Part shown: positions 32,093-40,843 of the stretch, piece after piece | Layout of the letters: the number at the start of each line of letters is the position of its first letter | Position numbering within the stretch: position 1 is the stretch's first letter | NCBI RefSeq assembly: GCF_003696215.1 | Contig: NZ_RFFG01000031.1 | Location: 1-64,000, forward strand | Direction of reading: 5' to 3' | Origin: Actinomadura harenae | Lineage (GTDB): Bacteria; Actinomycetota; Actinomycetes; Streptosporangiales; Streptosporangiaceae | Length of the DNA stretch: 64,000 nt | Program-made: the position numbers and the translations under genes | The notes under the pieces: model-generated | The model's input: only the letters and a program-made list of their open reading frames with translations | Databases searched by the model: none | Told to the model about the DNA's origin: nothing

Positions 32093-32716
32093 TTGAGCGT
32101 AGAGCCGGAGGGCCCCGTGGTGCCGGAGGTGCGCGGCAGCGCGCCCGCGACGGGGGAGGCGGGCCCGCCCGGACCCGAGATCGAGGAGGAACGCGGCGGA
32201 GCCGGCGTTCCCGACGCCTTCCAGCGCCTCTGGACGCCGCACCGGATGGCCTACATCAAGGGCGAGAACAAGGCGTCCGGCGAGGACGGCGGCTGCCCGT
32301 TCTGCGAGATCCCCAAGATGGGCGACGAGGACGGCCTGGTCGTGGCGCGGGGGAACGGCGTCTACGCGGTGCTGAACCTCTACCCGTACAACTCCGGGCA
32401 CCTCATGGTCGTCCCGTACCGGCACGTCGCCGACTACACCGGCCTGGACGAGGACGAGTACACCGAGCTGGCCGTGTTCACCCGCCGGGCGATCACCGCC
32501 CTGCGCGCGGCGAGCGGAGCGCAGGGCTTCAACGTCGGCATGAACCTCGGCCAGGTCGCGGGCGCGGGCATCGCCGCCCACCTGCACCAGCACGTCGTGC
32601 CCCGCTGGGGCGGGGACACCAACTTCATGCCGGTCGTCGGCCACACGAAGGTCCTGCCGCAACTGCTTCACGACACCCGGCGGCTGATCGCCGACGCCTG
32701 GCCGGACGGGTCCTGA
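32093..32716 (+). CDS. HIT-domain protein, AP4A phosphorylase/hydrolase type
   Basis: 207 aa from an unusual TTG at 32093, chosen because AAAGGAGAG lies at 32078-32086 and a -10 box at 32052; the frame is open upstream. N-terminal ~40 residues are Pro/Glu-rich. The HIT domain carries CPFCEIPK (zinc-type Cys pair), NLYPYNSGHLMVVPYRHVADYTGL, and the catalytic triad HLHQHVVPRW. In mycobacteria the homologue beside thrS and pgsA1 is a diadenosine tetraphosphate phosphorylase, so nucleotide cleavage is the likely activity. Confidence 0.9.
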   Translation: MSVEPEGPVVPEVRGSAPATGEAGPPGPEIEEERGGAGVPDAFQRLWTPHRMAYIKGENKASGEDGGCPFCEIPKMGDEDGLVVARGNGVYAVLNLYPYNSGHLMVVPYRHVADYTGLDEDEYTELAVFTRRAITALRAASGAQGFNVGMNLGQVAGAGIAAHLHQHVVPRWGGDTNFMPVVGHTKVLPQLLHDTRRLIADAWPDGS

Positions 32717-32729
32717 CCCGTCCCCGGGA

Positions 32730-33614
32730 TCAGTGCCCGGTGAGCGGCGACGGCGACCGGGACGGCTTCTGCGGCGCCTGGGCGGGCGGCCCGGACGCGG
32801 CGACCAGCTCGGAGACCGTGACGAACTCGAAGCCCTTCGCGCGCAGCCCCTGGATCATCTTCGACAGGTTCCGCAGCGCCACGAGCCGGTCGGGGTTGCC
32901 GTGGTCGTGCGCGAGGACGATCGTCCCCGGCGTGACGTTGTTCACGATGTAGTCGACCAGGCCCTGCGGGTGGTTCTCGTAGGTCTTCTCGAGCATCTTG
33001 ATGCCCCAGAGCGTCAGGTCGTAGCCGAGCTGGCCCGCCGCGCTCATCGTGGTCCCGCCGAGTTGCCCGAAGGGCGGCCGCAGGTGCCGGGGCTCCTTGC
33101 CGGTGATCTGGGCGATCGCCTTGTGCGCCCGGTGGATCGCGTCCACGGCCTCGGCGTGGGTCAGGCGCGACATGTCCTTGTGCGCCCAGGTGTGGTTCCC
33201 GGCCTCGTGCCTGTCCATCCGGCCGTGGATGATCTTGGCGTTGGCGACCGCCCGCTCGCCGACCATGAAGAACGTGGCCTTGGCCTTCTCGGCGTCCAGG
33301 ATGTCGTGGACCATCCCGGTCCAGTTCGGCATCGGGCCGTCGTCGAAGGTCAGCGCCACCAGCTTCTGCGAGGTGTCGACCGACCAGGTCACGTCCACGT
33401 GCCCGTGCGCCGGGCGCCACGGCCCCGCGACCGGGATCGCCATGGCCGACTTCGGCGTCCCGTCCGGGACCGCCGCGACGGCGGCGGCCCCGCCGGCCGC
33501 CCCCACGGCCAGGCCGCCCACGGCCAGCCCCGCGCCCTTGATGATGTTGCGGCGGCTCGGTTTCTCCCGGCCCCGCTCGTCCCCCGTGTTTGTCACAGCT
33601 GAAAAGAATCTCAT
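32730..33614 (-). CDS. Tat-exported polysaccharide deacetylase (NodB domain)
   Basis: 294 aa from ATG 33614. A twin-arginine motif, PSRRNIIKGA, precedes a Gly/Ala-rich hydrophobic stretch, suggesting Tat export. The NodB domain has LTFDDGPMPNW (metal/catalytic Asp), zinc His residues in GNHTWAHKDMS, RPPFGQLGG and the catalytic His in VLAHDHGNP. It should de-N-acetylate peptidoglycan or another polymer outside the cell. It is convergent with the HIT gene (13-bp gap) and, with the GTPase gene, is inserted in the otherwise conserved HIT-pgsA neighbourhood. The start could also be GTG 33596. Confidence 0.85.
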   Translation of the reverse strand: MRFFSAVTNTGDERGREKPSRRNIIKGAGLAVGGLAVGAAGGAAAVAAVPDGTPKSAMAIPVAGPWRPAHGHVDVTWSVDTSQKLVALTFDDGPMPNWTGMVHDILDAEKAKATFFMVGERAVANAKIIHGRMDRHEAGNHTWAHKDMSRLTHAEAVDAIHRAHKAIAQITGKEPRHLRPPFGQLGGTTMSAAGQLGYDLTLWGIKMLEKTYENHPQGLVDYIVNNVTPGTIVLAHDHGNPDRLVALRNLSKMIQGLRAKGFEFVTVSELVAASGPPAQAPQKPSRSPSPLTGH

Positions 33615-33668
33615 AGTTCGCCGAGAATTCCCCAGCGGGGTGACCAAGCTGTGAGAAAAGCGGAGAAA

Positions 33669-33696
33669 GGGGGCCGTCCGCGCGGGGACGGCCCCC
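33669..33696 (-). terminator. Terminator after the EF-G-like gene
   Basis: Perfect 11-bp stem GGGGGCCGTCC / GGACGGCCCCC with a 6-nt loop, followed on the minus strand by TTTCTCCGCTTTTC. Ends the EF-G-like transcript 39 bp after its stop. Confidence 0.85.
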
Positions 33697-33734
33697 GATC
33701 ACCGGGATCGCTCAGCGGCCGGCGGGGAACCCGG

Positions 33735-35903
33735 TCAGTCCGCCTTCTCCTCCTCGGCGACCTTGTCCGCCAGGTGCGACGGCAGCGGCTCGTACCGCAG
33801 GAACGTCCGGTGGAAGCTGCCCGTGCCCTGCGACAACGACCGCAGGTCGATCGAGTACCGGGTGATCTCCAGCTGCGGCACCTCGGCGCGGATCACCGTC
33901 CGGCCGCCCGCCGCCAGCGTCTCCGTGCCGAGCACCCGCCCGCGCCGGGACGTCAGGTCGGACATCACCACGCCCATGTACTCGTCCGCGATCAGCACGC
34001 TGACCTCGTCCACCGGCTCCAGCAGCAGCACCGGGACCTTGCCCGCCGCGTCCTTCAGCGCCATCGAGCCCGCCGCCTGGAACGCCATGTCGGACGAGTC
34101 GACCGAGTGCGCCTTGCCGTCGTACAGCGTCACCCGGATGTCGACCAGCGGGTACCCGGCGGACACGCCGCGCTCCATCTGCTGCCGGACGCCCTTCTCC
34201 ACCGAGGGGATGAACTGCCTCGGGACCACGCCGCCGACGATGCGGTCCACGAACTCGAAGCCCTCCCCGGACGGCAGCGGCTCCACCTCGATGTGGCAGA
34301 TCCCGTACTGGCCGTGCCCGCCGCTCTGCTTGACGTGCCGCCCGAGCCCGTCGGTCTTGCCCCCGAACGTCTCGCGCAGCGGGACCCGCAGGTCGATCCG
34401 CTCGACCTCGACGCCGTACCGGGACGCGAGCCGGTCGATCAGCACGTCCGCGTGGGCCTCGCCCATGCACCACAGGACCAGCTGCCGGGTCTCGGCGTTG
34501 TTCTCCAGGCGGAGCGTCGGGTCCTCGGCGACCAGCCGCCCGAGTGCCTGCCCGAGTTTGTCCTCGTCGGCCTTCGACTGCGCCCGGATCGCGACCGGGA
34601 GCAGCGGGTCGGGCATCGACCACGGCGCCATGACCAGCGGGTTCGCCGGATCCGACAGGGTGTCGCCGGTCTCCGCGCGGGCCAGCTTGGCGACCGCGCA
34701 GACATCGCCCGCCACGCACTCGGTGACCGTCCTGGGGGTCTTGCCGAGCGGCGAGCTGATCGCGCCGATCCGCTCGTCCACGTCGTGGTCCTCGTGGCCC
34801 CGGTCGGTCATGCCGTGCCCCGAGACGTGCACGGTGCTGTCCGGGCGCAGCGTCCCGGAGAACACCCGGACCATCGAGATCCGGCCCACGTACGGGTCGG
34901 ACACGGTCTTGACGACCTCCGCGACCAGCGGCCCCTCGGGGTCGCAGGCGATCGGGCGCGGCGGGCCGCCCGCGACCGGCGCGACCTCCGGGCACGTGTG
35001 CTCCAGCGGGGACGGGAACGCCTCGGTCACGACCTCCAGCAGCTCGGCGATCCCGATGACCGGGCCGGGCTGCTGGCCGTGCGGCACCGAGGTCGCGAGG
35101 ACGGGGTAGAAGCTGCCCCGCGCGACCGCCTTCTCCAGGTCCTCGATGAGGGCCTTGACGTCGATGTCCTCACCGGCGACGTACCGGTCCATGAGCGACT
35201 CGTCCTCGCTCTCCTGGATGATCCCCTCGATCAGCGAGGCCCGCTGCTCGGCGATCCGGTCCAGGTAGGCCGGGTCCGGGGCGCACTCGACCCGCTCCCC
35301 GGTGGCGTAGTCGAAGCACCGCTGCGTCAGCAGCCCCATCAGCCCGGTCAGCTCCTCGCCCTTGGACACCGGGAAGTAGCAGGGCAGGACCCCCTCGCCG
35401 AACGCCTCCCGGAGGTGCGTCAGGGTGTCGTCGAAGTCGCCGCGCTGCTGGTCGACCTTGGTGACCACGACCGCGCGCGGCATCGACACGGCCGCGCACT
35501 CGTCCCACAGCATCCGGGTGAGCCCGTCGACGCCGTCCACGGCGGAGACCACGAACAGGGCGGCGTCGGCGGCGCGCAGCCCGGCCCGCAGGTCCCCGAC
35601 GAAGTCGGCGTACCCGGGCGTGTCGATGAGGTTGACCTTCACGTCGCCGTACTCGAACGGGGCGAGGGCGAGGTTCACCGAGCGCTGCTGGCGCACCTCG
35701 ACGTCGTCGAAGTCGCTGACCGTCGTGCCGTCCTCGACCCTTCCCGCGCGCTGGATCGTCCCGGTCGCGGCGAGCAGGGCCTCGGTCAGCGTCGTCTTCC
35801 CCGCCCCCGAGTGGCCGACCAGCGCGACGTTGCGCACGTTGCCCGGCCGGTCGGCCTCCGGTGCCCTGCCATGGCCACCCGGGTGGCTTGCTCTGTCCGT
35901 CAT
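33735..35903 (-). CDS. fusA2: Elongation factor G-like GTPase (EF-G2/FusA2 type)
   Basis: 722 aa from ATG 35903 with GAGGAGGT 5 nt upstream. All EF-G domains are present, from the P-loop GHSGAGKTTLTEAL to a C-terminal domain ending near PLPSHLADKVAEE. It differs from canonical EF-G at key points: G1 GHSGAGKT instead of AHIDAGKT, G3 DTPGYADF instead of DTPGHVDF (the catalytic His is Tyr) and G4 TKVD instead of NKxD. These are features of the EF-G-like paralogue of Actinobacteria, whose role in translation is unclear and whose GTPase is expected to be altered. A normal fusA should exist elsewhere. Confidence 0.9.
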   Translation of the reverse strand: MTDRASHPGGHGRAPEADRPGNVRNVALVGHSGAGKTTLTEALLAATGTIQRAGRVEDGTTVSDFDDVEVRQQRSVNLALAPFEYGDVKVNLIDTPGYADFVGDLRAGLRAADAALFVVSAVDGVDGLTRMLWDECAAVSMPRAVVVTKVDQQRGDFDDTLTHLREAFGEGVLPCYFPVSKGEELTGLMGLLTQRCFDYATGERVECAPDPAYLDRIAEQRASLIEGIIQESEDESLMDRYVAGEDIDVKALIEDLEKAVARGSFYPVLATSVPHGQQPGPVIGIAELLEVVTEAFPSPLEHTCPEVAPVAGGPPRPIACDPEGPLVAEVVKTVSDPYVGRISMVRVFSGTLRPDSTVHVSGHGMTDRGHEDHDVDERIGAISSPLGKTPRTVTECVAGDVCAVAKLARAETGDTLSDPANPLVMAPWSMPDPLLPVAIRAQSKADEDKLGQALGRLVAEDPTLRLENNAETRQLVLWCMGEAHADVLIDRLASRYGVEVERIDLRVPLRETFGGKTDGLGRHVKQSGGHGQYGICHIEVEPLPSGEGFEFVDRIVGGVVPRQFIPSVEKGVRQQMERGVSAGYPLVDIRVTLYDGKAHSVDSSDMAFQAAGSMALKDAAGKVPVLLLEPVDEVSVLIADEYMGVVMSDLTSRRGRVLGTETLAAGGRTVIRAEVPQLEITRYSIDLRSLSQGTGSFHRTFLRYEPLPSHLADKVAEEEKAD

Positions 35904-36051
35904 GACACACCTCCTCGGGCGGGCTCCCGCCATGGGAGCCCGTCACGCTCCTCCTGGTGGTTCTGCCCGGAGTGAGCGGCGTCACATCCGTCTCCTCACC
36001 CTTTCCCGTGTCGGCGCGGATCACAAGGGGTGAGGTGGTATTGATGAGCAC

Positions 36052-36057
36052 TACGAT
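36052..36057 (+). promoter_or_regulatory. -10 box for the phospholipid operon
   Basis: TACGAT, within the 245-bp divergent gap 35904-36148. A start near 36064 would exclude the in-frame ATG at 36044 and leave an ~85-nt leader before ATG 36149. Confidence 0.4.
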
Positions 36058-36148
36058 GGGCGCGCCGCGCGGCGCGCGCTGGGCCGCCCTTGTCCGCCCC
36101 CGCGATGCCCGGCCCTCGAACTCCCGAAGCCTCGATGAACGGACGGCG

Positions 36149-36919
36149 ATGCTCAACAAACTGCGGCCCGCGTTGGGCCGCGTCCTGACGCCCATCGGAC
36201 GTGGAGTGGCGCGCACCGGCGTGACGCCCAACACGATCACGGTCGTCGGCACGGCGGGCACCGTCACGGGGGCGCTGGTCTTCTTCCCTCAGGGGCACTA
36301 CTTCTGGGGCACGATGGTGATCACGGCCTTCGTGCTGTTCGACATGCTGGACGGCGCGGTCGCCCGCGTCACCGGCAAATCCTCGAGGTTCGGGGCGTTC
36401 CTGGACTCCACGATGGACCGGGTCGCGGACGCGGCGATCTTCGCCGGGCTCATGGTCGGCCTGTCCCGGGACGGCCGGGACGACCTCGCCGCCGTCGCCC
36501 TGTTCTGCCTGGTCGCCGGGGTCGTGGTGTCCTACGCCAAGGCCCGCGCGGAGGGCCTCGGCTACACCTGCAACGTCGGCATCGCCGAGCGGTCCGAGCG
36601 GCTGATCATCGTTCTGGTCGCGGCCGGGTTCGACGGCCTCGGCGTCCCCTACATCCTGACCTTCGCGCTGTGGCTGCTCGCCGTGCTGAGCACGGTCACC
36701 GTCGGGCAGCGCTTCGCGACCGTGTACCAGCAGGCCAACGCCGGTCCGGGCGAGCCCCCGGCGCGGCCGGTGCCCGGCTCCGGCGCCGACGGCGTGCCCG
36801 GGGCGGACGGCGTGCCCGGGGCGGAGTCCGGCCGGGAGCCCGCCGCGGAGACCCCGGAGCCGTCCGGGGAGACCGCCGAACTGAACGAGGAGCGGCACGC
36901 GCCGGGACGGCGCGCATGA
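36149..36919 (+). CDS. pgsA: CDP-alcohol phosphatidyltransferase, phosphatidylinositol phosphate synthase
   Basis: 256 aa from ATG 36149. Carries the full CDP-OH-P motif DGx2ARx8Gx3Dx3D (DMLDGAVARVTG, then FGAFLDSTMDR), with about six membrane helices and a Gly/Pro/Glu-rich C-terminal tail. In Actinobacteria the enzyme at this locus joins CDP-diacylglycerol and inositol-3-phosphate, the first step to phosphatidylinositol and PIMs. The two downstream coupled genes encode the next enzymes, so the assignment is firm. ATG 36044 is in frame and has GAGGTGG upstream but probably precedes the promoter. Confidence 0.92.
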   Translation: MLNKLRPALGRVLTPIGRGVARTGVTPNTITVVGTAGTVTGALVFFPQGHYFWGTMVITAFVLFDMLDGAVARVTGKSSRFGAFLDSTMDRVADAAIFAGLMVGLSRDGRDDLAAVALFCLVAGVVVSYAKARAEGLGYTCNVGIAERSERLIIVLVAAGFDGLGVPYILTFALWLLAVLSTVTVGQRFATVYQQANAGPGEPPARPVPGSGADGVPGADGVPGAESGREPAAETPEPSGETAELNEERHAPGRRA

Positions 36920-37890
36920 CCGCCACCGGGACGGAGGGGGACCGTCCCGGCGCCCGGCCCCCCGGACGCGGCGAGCGGGCGATGGCCCGGCTCACCGATT
37001 CGGCGTACGCGCTCGGCTGGACGGTCGTCCGCAAGATGCCCGAGCGCCTCGCCCGCGCGCTGTTCACCCGGATCGCCGACCGCGCCTGGCGCAAGCGCGG
37101 CGCGGGCGTGCGGCAGCTGGAGCGCAACCTCTGCCGCGTCCTCGGCCGGGACGAGCCGGACGCCCGCGTCCGGCTGATGTCCAAGCGGGTCATGCGGTCC
37201 TACTTCCGGTACTGGCTCGAGGTGTTCCGGCTCCCCGAGTACTCGCGGGAGCGGATCGTCGGGCACATGGCCATCAGCGGCCACGAGTCGATGCTCGCGA
37301 CCCTCGACGCGGGCCGCGGGGTCGTCCTGGCCCTGCCCCACATGGGCAACTACGAGCAGGCGGGGGCCTGGCTCGTTCATATGGGCCACCCGTTCACCAC
37401 GGTCGCCGAGCGCCTCAAGCCCGAGTCCCTTTTCGACCGGTTTGTTAAGTTTCGTGAGAGTCTGGGAATGGAGGTCCTGCCGCACCAGGGCGCGTCCGCC
37501 TTCGGACGGCTCGCCCAGCGGCTCCGCGCCGGACGCCCGGTCTGCCTCGTCGTCGACCGCGACCTCACCGAGTCCGGGATCGACGTGGAGTTCTTCGGCG
37601 AGACCGCCCGGATGCCCGCCGTCGCCGCCACCCTCGCGATGCGGACGGGCGCGGCGCTCCATCCGGTGACACTCTGGTACGAGGGCGAGGACTGGGGGGC
37701 CCGGGTGCACGACGAGATCACCGTCCCCGCCGAGGGGGACCGGCGGGAGAAGGTCCAGGCCATGACCCAGGAGCTCGCCCGGGTCTTCCAGCAGGGCATC
37801 ACCGAGCACCCCGAGGACTGGCACATGCTCCAGAAGGTGTGGGTCGCCGACCTCGACCGGCCGGCCCGTCCGGCGGGGGACGCGCGGTGA
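36916..37890 (+). CDS. patA: Phosphatidylinositol mannoside acyltransferase (LpxL/HtrB family)
   Basis: 324 aa, ATGA overlap with pgsA. LpxL-type acyltransferase with the catalytic HX4E motif in PHMGNYEQAG, preceded by VVLALP, and CLVVDRDLTESGIDVEFFG downstream. An amphipathic N-terminal segment (about 15-45) suits peripheral membrane attachment on the cytosolic face. By synteny with mycobacterial PatA, it acylates the mannose of PIM using acyl-CoA. The order pgsA-patA-pimA with overlapping codons makes one functional unit. Confidence 0.9.
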   Translation: MTATGTEGDRPGARPPGRGERAMARLTDSAYALGWTVVRKMPERLARALFTRIADRAWRKRGAGVRQLERNLCRVLGRDEPDARVRLMSKRVMRSYFRYWLEVFRLPEYSRERIVGHMAISGHESMLATLDAGRGVVLALPHMGNYEQAGAWLVHMGHPFTTVAERLKPESLFDRFVKFRESLGMEVLPHQGASAFGRLAQRLRAGRPVCLVVDRDLTESGIDVEFFGETARMPAVAATLAMRTGAALHPVTLWYEGEDWGARVHDEITVPAEGDRREKVQAMTQELARVFQQGITEHPEDWHMLQKVWVADLDRPARPAGDAR

Positions 37891-39059
37891 GGGTCGGGAT
37901 CGTCTGCCCGTACACCTGGAACGTCCCCGGCGGGGTGCAGCAGCACGTCCGCGACCTCGCCGAGGCGCTGATCGGGTACGGCCACCACGTGTCGGTGATC
38001 ACCCCGGCCGACGACGACGCCCGGCTGCCCGAGTACGTCGTGTCCGCCGGACGCGCCGTCCCGGTGCCCTACAACGGCTCGGTCGCCCGGCTGGCGTTCG
38101 GGTTCCTGTCCGCGAGCCGGGTGCGCCGCTGGATCCACGAGAACGCCTTCGACGTGCTGCACGTCCACGAGCCCGCCGCGCCGTCCCTCGGCCTGCTGGC
38201 CTGCTGGGCCGCCGACGGCCCGATCGTCGGCACCTTCCACGCGTCCTACACCAAGTCGCGGGTCGTGTCGGTGACCGCGCCGATCCTCCAGTCCGCGCTG
38301 GAGAAGATCACCGGCCGGATCGCGGTGTCCGAGGCCGCCCGCAAGACCCTCGTCGAGCACCTCGGCGGGGACGCGGTGCTGATCCCCAACGGCGTCGCCA
38401 CCGAGCGGTACGCGATGGCCGAGCCGCTGCCCGGCTGGCCCGGCCGCGACACCACCGGCACCGCCCCCGGCGCGCGCGCGGACGGCGGCGTGCTCGGCTT
38501 CCTCGGACGCATGGACGAGCCCCGCAAGGGCCTCCAGGTGCTCCTGCGCGCCTTCGAGATCCTCGGTCCGCAGCGCCCCGGCCTGCGGCTTCTGGTCGCG
38601 GGGCCCGGCGACGCCGACGACGTCGTCGCCCGCGTCTCGCCCGCCCTGCGCGACCGGGTCGTGGTCCTCGGCATGGTCAGCGAGGCGGACAAGGTCCGCG
38701 CCTACCACTCGGTGGACGTGTTCGTCGCGCCCAACACCGGCGGCGAGAGCTTCGGGATCGTCCTGGCCGAGGCCATGTCGGCGGGCGCCCCGATCCTCGC
38801 CAGCGACATCGAGGCGTTCGACCGGGTGCTGCTCGGCGGCCGCGCCGGGGCCCTGTTCCCGGTCGGCGACGCCGCGGCGCTGGCCGCGTCCGCCGGCGAG
38901 CTGCTGGACGACCCGGCCCGCCGCAAGCAGCTGTCCGCCGAGGCCCGCGCCGCCGTCCGCCGCTATGACTGGTCGGCCGTCGCCCGGGACGTCCTGCGCG
39001 TCTACGAGACCGTCGCCCTGCCCGGCCGGACCGTCGTCGAGTCCGGCCGCGGGGCCTGA
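37887..39059 (+). CDS. pimA: Phosphatidylinositol alpha-mannosyltransferase
   Basis: 390 aa from GTG 37887 (GTGA overlap). GT4-family, GT-B fold: N-terminal VRVGIVCPYTWNVPGGVQQHVRDLA, a His/Glu pair in DVLHVHEPAAPS, GTFHASYTKS, GRMDEPRKGLQVLLRAF, and the donor-binding E-x7-E in GGESFGIVLAEAMSAG. It transfers mannose from GDP-mannose to phosphatidylinositol at the inner leaflet. A 13-bp tandem repeat array follows the stop. Confidence 0.95.
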   Translation: MRVGIVCPYTWNVPGGVQQHVRDLAEALIGYGHHVSVITPADDDARLPEYVVSAGRAVPVPYNGSVARLAFGFLSASRVRRWIHENAFDVLHVHEPAAPSLGLLACWAADGPIVGTFHASYTKSRVVSVTAPILQSALEKITGRIAVSEAARKTLVEHLGGDAVLIPNGVATERYAMAEPLPGWPGRDTTGTAPGARADGGVLGFLGRMDEPRKGLQVLLRAFEILGPQRPGLRLLVAGPGDADDVVARVSPALRDRVVVLGMVSEADKVRAYHSVDVFVAPNTGGESFGIVLAEAMSAGAPILASDIEAFDRVLLGGRAGALFPVGDAAALAASAGELLDDPARRKQLSAEARAAVRRYDWSAVARDVLRVYETVALPGRTVVESGRGA

Positions 39060-39086
39060 GAGGGCCCGCCCGGGCCGCCCGGAGAC

Positions 39087-39173
39087 CACGCCTGAAGAGC
39101 ACACCCGAAGATCACACCCGAAGATCACGCCTGAAGATCACGCCTGAAGATCACGCCTGAAAGCACGACTGAC
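39087..39173 (+). repeat. 13-bp tandem repeat array downstream of pimA
   Basis: About 6.5 units of CACGCCTGAAGAT (variants CACACCCGAAGAT and CACGCCTGAAGAG), starts at 39087, 39100, 39113, 39126, 39139, 39152 and a partial at 39164. Head-to-tail with no spacers. Ends just before the ribosome-binding site of the next gene. Confidence 0.92.
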
Positions 39174-39184
39174 AAGGACCCGCG

Positions 39185-39721
39185 ATGCTGCCGGACTGGA
39201 TCTACGACGTCGTCTTCGTCGTCGCCGTGGTCTTCCTCGTGGGCGTGTACGTGTCGCGGCGCGCCACCCGGCTGGACCGCCTGCACGTCCGCGTCGAGAC
39301 CGCCCGCGCCGCGCTGGACGCCGCGCTGGTCCGCCGGGCCGCGGTCGCGCTGGAGCTGGCGGCGTCCCGGCTGCTGGACCCGGCCACCAGCCTCGTCCTG
39401 GCGACCGCCGCGCACGAGGCCCGCACCGCCGACGCCGAGTCCCGCGAGTTCGCCGAGAGCGACCTGTCCCGGGCCCTGCGCGCCGTGGTGGACCAGCCGG
39501 ACTTCACCGCGACCGTGTCCGCCCGGCCGGAGGGGGAGGCCGTCCTGGAGGAGCTCGCGGCCGCGTCCGCCAAGGTCGTCTACGCCCGCAGCTTCTACAA
39601 CGACGCCGTCGCGTCCGCCCGGACGGCCCGCAGGAAACTGCTGATCAGAGTGCTGCCGCTGGCCGGACGCGCCGCCTGGCCGGGCTTCTTCGAGATCGAC
39701 GACGACCCGCCCCGCCCCTAG
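39185..39721 (+). CDS. Single-pass membrane protein, LemA-like
   Basis: 178 aa from ATG 39185 behind AAGGACC. One N-terminal membrane helix (residues 7-24, YDVVFVVAVVFLVGVYV), then a long helical cytosolic region (RLDRLHVRVETARAALDAALVRRAAVALELAASRLL) and KVVYARSFYNDAVASARTARRK, which resembles the LemA motif with YN near the C-terminus. A homologue often follows pimA in actinomycetes. Function unknown. Confidence 0.7.
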   Translation: MLPDWIYDVVFVVAVVFLVGVYVSRRATRLDRLHVRVETARAALDAALVRRAAVALELAASRLLDPATSLVLATAAHEARTADAESREFAESDLSRALRAVVDQPDFTATVSARPEGEAVLEELAAASAKVVYARSFYNDAVASARTARRKLLIRVLPLAGRAAWPGFFEIDDDPPRP

Positions 39722-39776
39722 GCTCCGCCCCACTCCGGGACGGAACGGGCGAGCGGCGTCCCGTCGGGGCGTCGGC

Positions 39777-39782
39777 TACCCT
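39777..39782 (+). promoter_or_regulatory. -10 box for the DUF3048 lipoprotein gene
   Basis: TACCCT, predicted start near 39790, with GAGGAGAAGG in the leader before GTG 39818. Confidence 0.4.
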
Positions 39783-39817
39783 CGGGGCCGATCACGTCGT
39801 CGAACCGAGGAGAAGGC

Positions 39818-40843
39818 GTGGGTTTCGCCCGAAATCGGACCCTGCGAACGTGGACGGCCGCCGGGATCGGGGGCGCGCTGCTCTGCGGGACGCTCGCCGC
39901 CTGCGGCGGGGGCGGCAAGGGCTCGTCCACGGAGTCCCTGAAGCGAGGCCCGAGCGGCACGCCCACGACCCTCGGCTACCACCCGCTCAACGGCGGGAAG
40001 ACGGGCCTGAACAACCCGGTCCTCGCCGTGAAGATCGAGAACACCTCGCCGGCGATGCCGCAGAGCGGCGTGTCCGCCGCCGATCTCGTCTACGTCGAGC
40101 AGGTCGAGGGCGGCGAGACCCGGCTGATGGGCGTGTTCTCGTCCCGCCTGCCGAAGCGGGTCGGGCCCGTCCGCAGCGCCCGCATCTCCGACCTGCACCT
40201 GCTGCCGCAGTTCGGCCGCCCGGCGTTCGCGTTCTCCGGCGTCCAGAGCAAGATGAAGAAGTACATTCGCAAGGCGCCCGTGTACGACATCTCGCAGGAC
40301 AACGGCGGCAAGGCCTACGTCCGGGACAACTCGCGCAAGATCCCCTACAACCTCTACGCCGACCCCAAGGACCTGCTCGCCCAGGCCCCGAAGGCCCAGC
40401 CACCGCAGGACGTCGGGTTCCGCTTCGGCCCGGCCCCGGACGGCGGCACGCCCACCGCGTCCTTCAGCGCCAAGTGGCCCGCCGCCGACATGGAGTTCAC
40501 CTGGTCGGCCAAGGAGAAGCGGTGGCTCGCGTCCTTCCACGGGCGCCCCGACATGGACGCCAACGGCGGACGCGTCGGAGGGCAGACCGTCGTCGTCCAG
40601 CGCGCCAAGACCACCCGCTCCCAGTTCCACGACTTCCTCGGCGCCTACACGCCGCTGATCCACACCACCGGGACCGGCACCGCCACCGTCTACCGCGACG
40701 GCAAGGCCTTCGACGCGAAGTGGTCCCGTCCCGCCGAGGACAAGGGCACCACCTTCACGACGGCGGACGGCAAGCCCCTGAACTTCGCACCGGGACAGGT
40801 CTGGATCGTCCTGGTGAACGATGGAAAGCCCTACATGCCGTAG
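39818..40843 (+). CDS. DUF3048 (YerB-like) lipoprotein
   Basis: 341 aa from GTG 39818. Lipoprotein signal peptide with lipobox TLAAC and a Gly-rich spacer (GGGGKGSS). Two YerB/DUF3048 parts: residues ~45-190 (GLNNPVLAVKIENTSPAMPQSGVSAADLVYVEQVEGGETRLMGVF...) and a C-terminal part after ~220 ending DGKPLNFAPGQVWIVLVNDG. Exported and membrane-anchored; function unestablished, possibly wall-related. Confidence 0.88.
   Translation: MGFARNRTLRTWTAAGIGGALLCGTLAACGGGGKGSSTESLKRGPSGTPTTLGYHPLNGGKTGLNNPVLAVKIENTSPAMPQSGVSAADLVYVEQVEGGETRLMGVFSSRLPKRVGPVRSARISDLHLLPQFGRPAFAFSGVQSKMKKYIRKAPVYDISQDNGGKAYVRDNSRKIPYNLYADPKDLLAQAPKAQPPQDVGFRFGPAPDGGTPTASFSAKWPAADMEFTWSAKEKRWLASFHGRPDMDANGGRVGGQTVVVQRAKTTRSQFHDFLGAYTPLIHTTGTGTATVYRDGKAFDAKWSRPAEDKGTTFTTADGKPLNFAPGQVWIVLVNDGKPYMP

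Noticed and set aside
35957..36148. N-terminal extension of pgsA from the open frame upstream
   Set aside because: The -10 box at 36052 lies within it and the residues do not look like the family; the conserved protein begins at 36149.
39087..39173. CRISPR array
   Set aside because: Units of 13 bp are head to tail with no unique spacers, and there are no cas genes.
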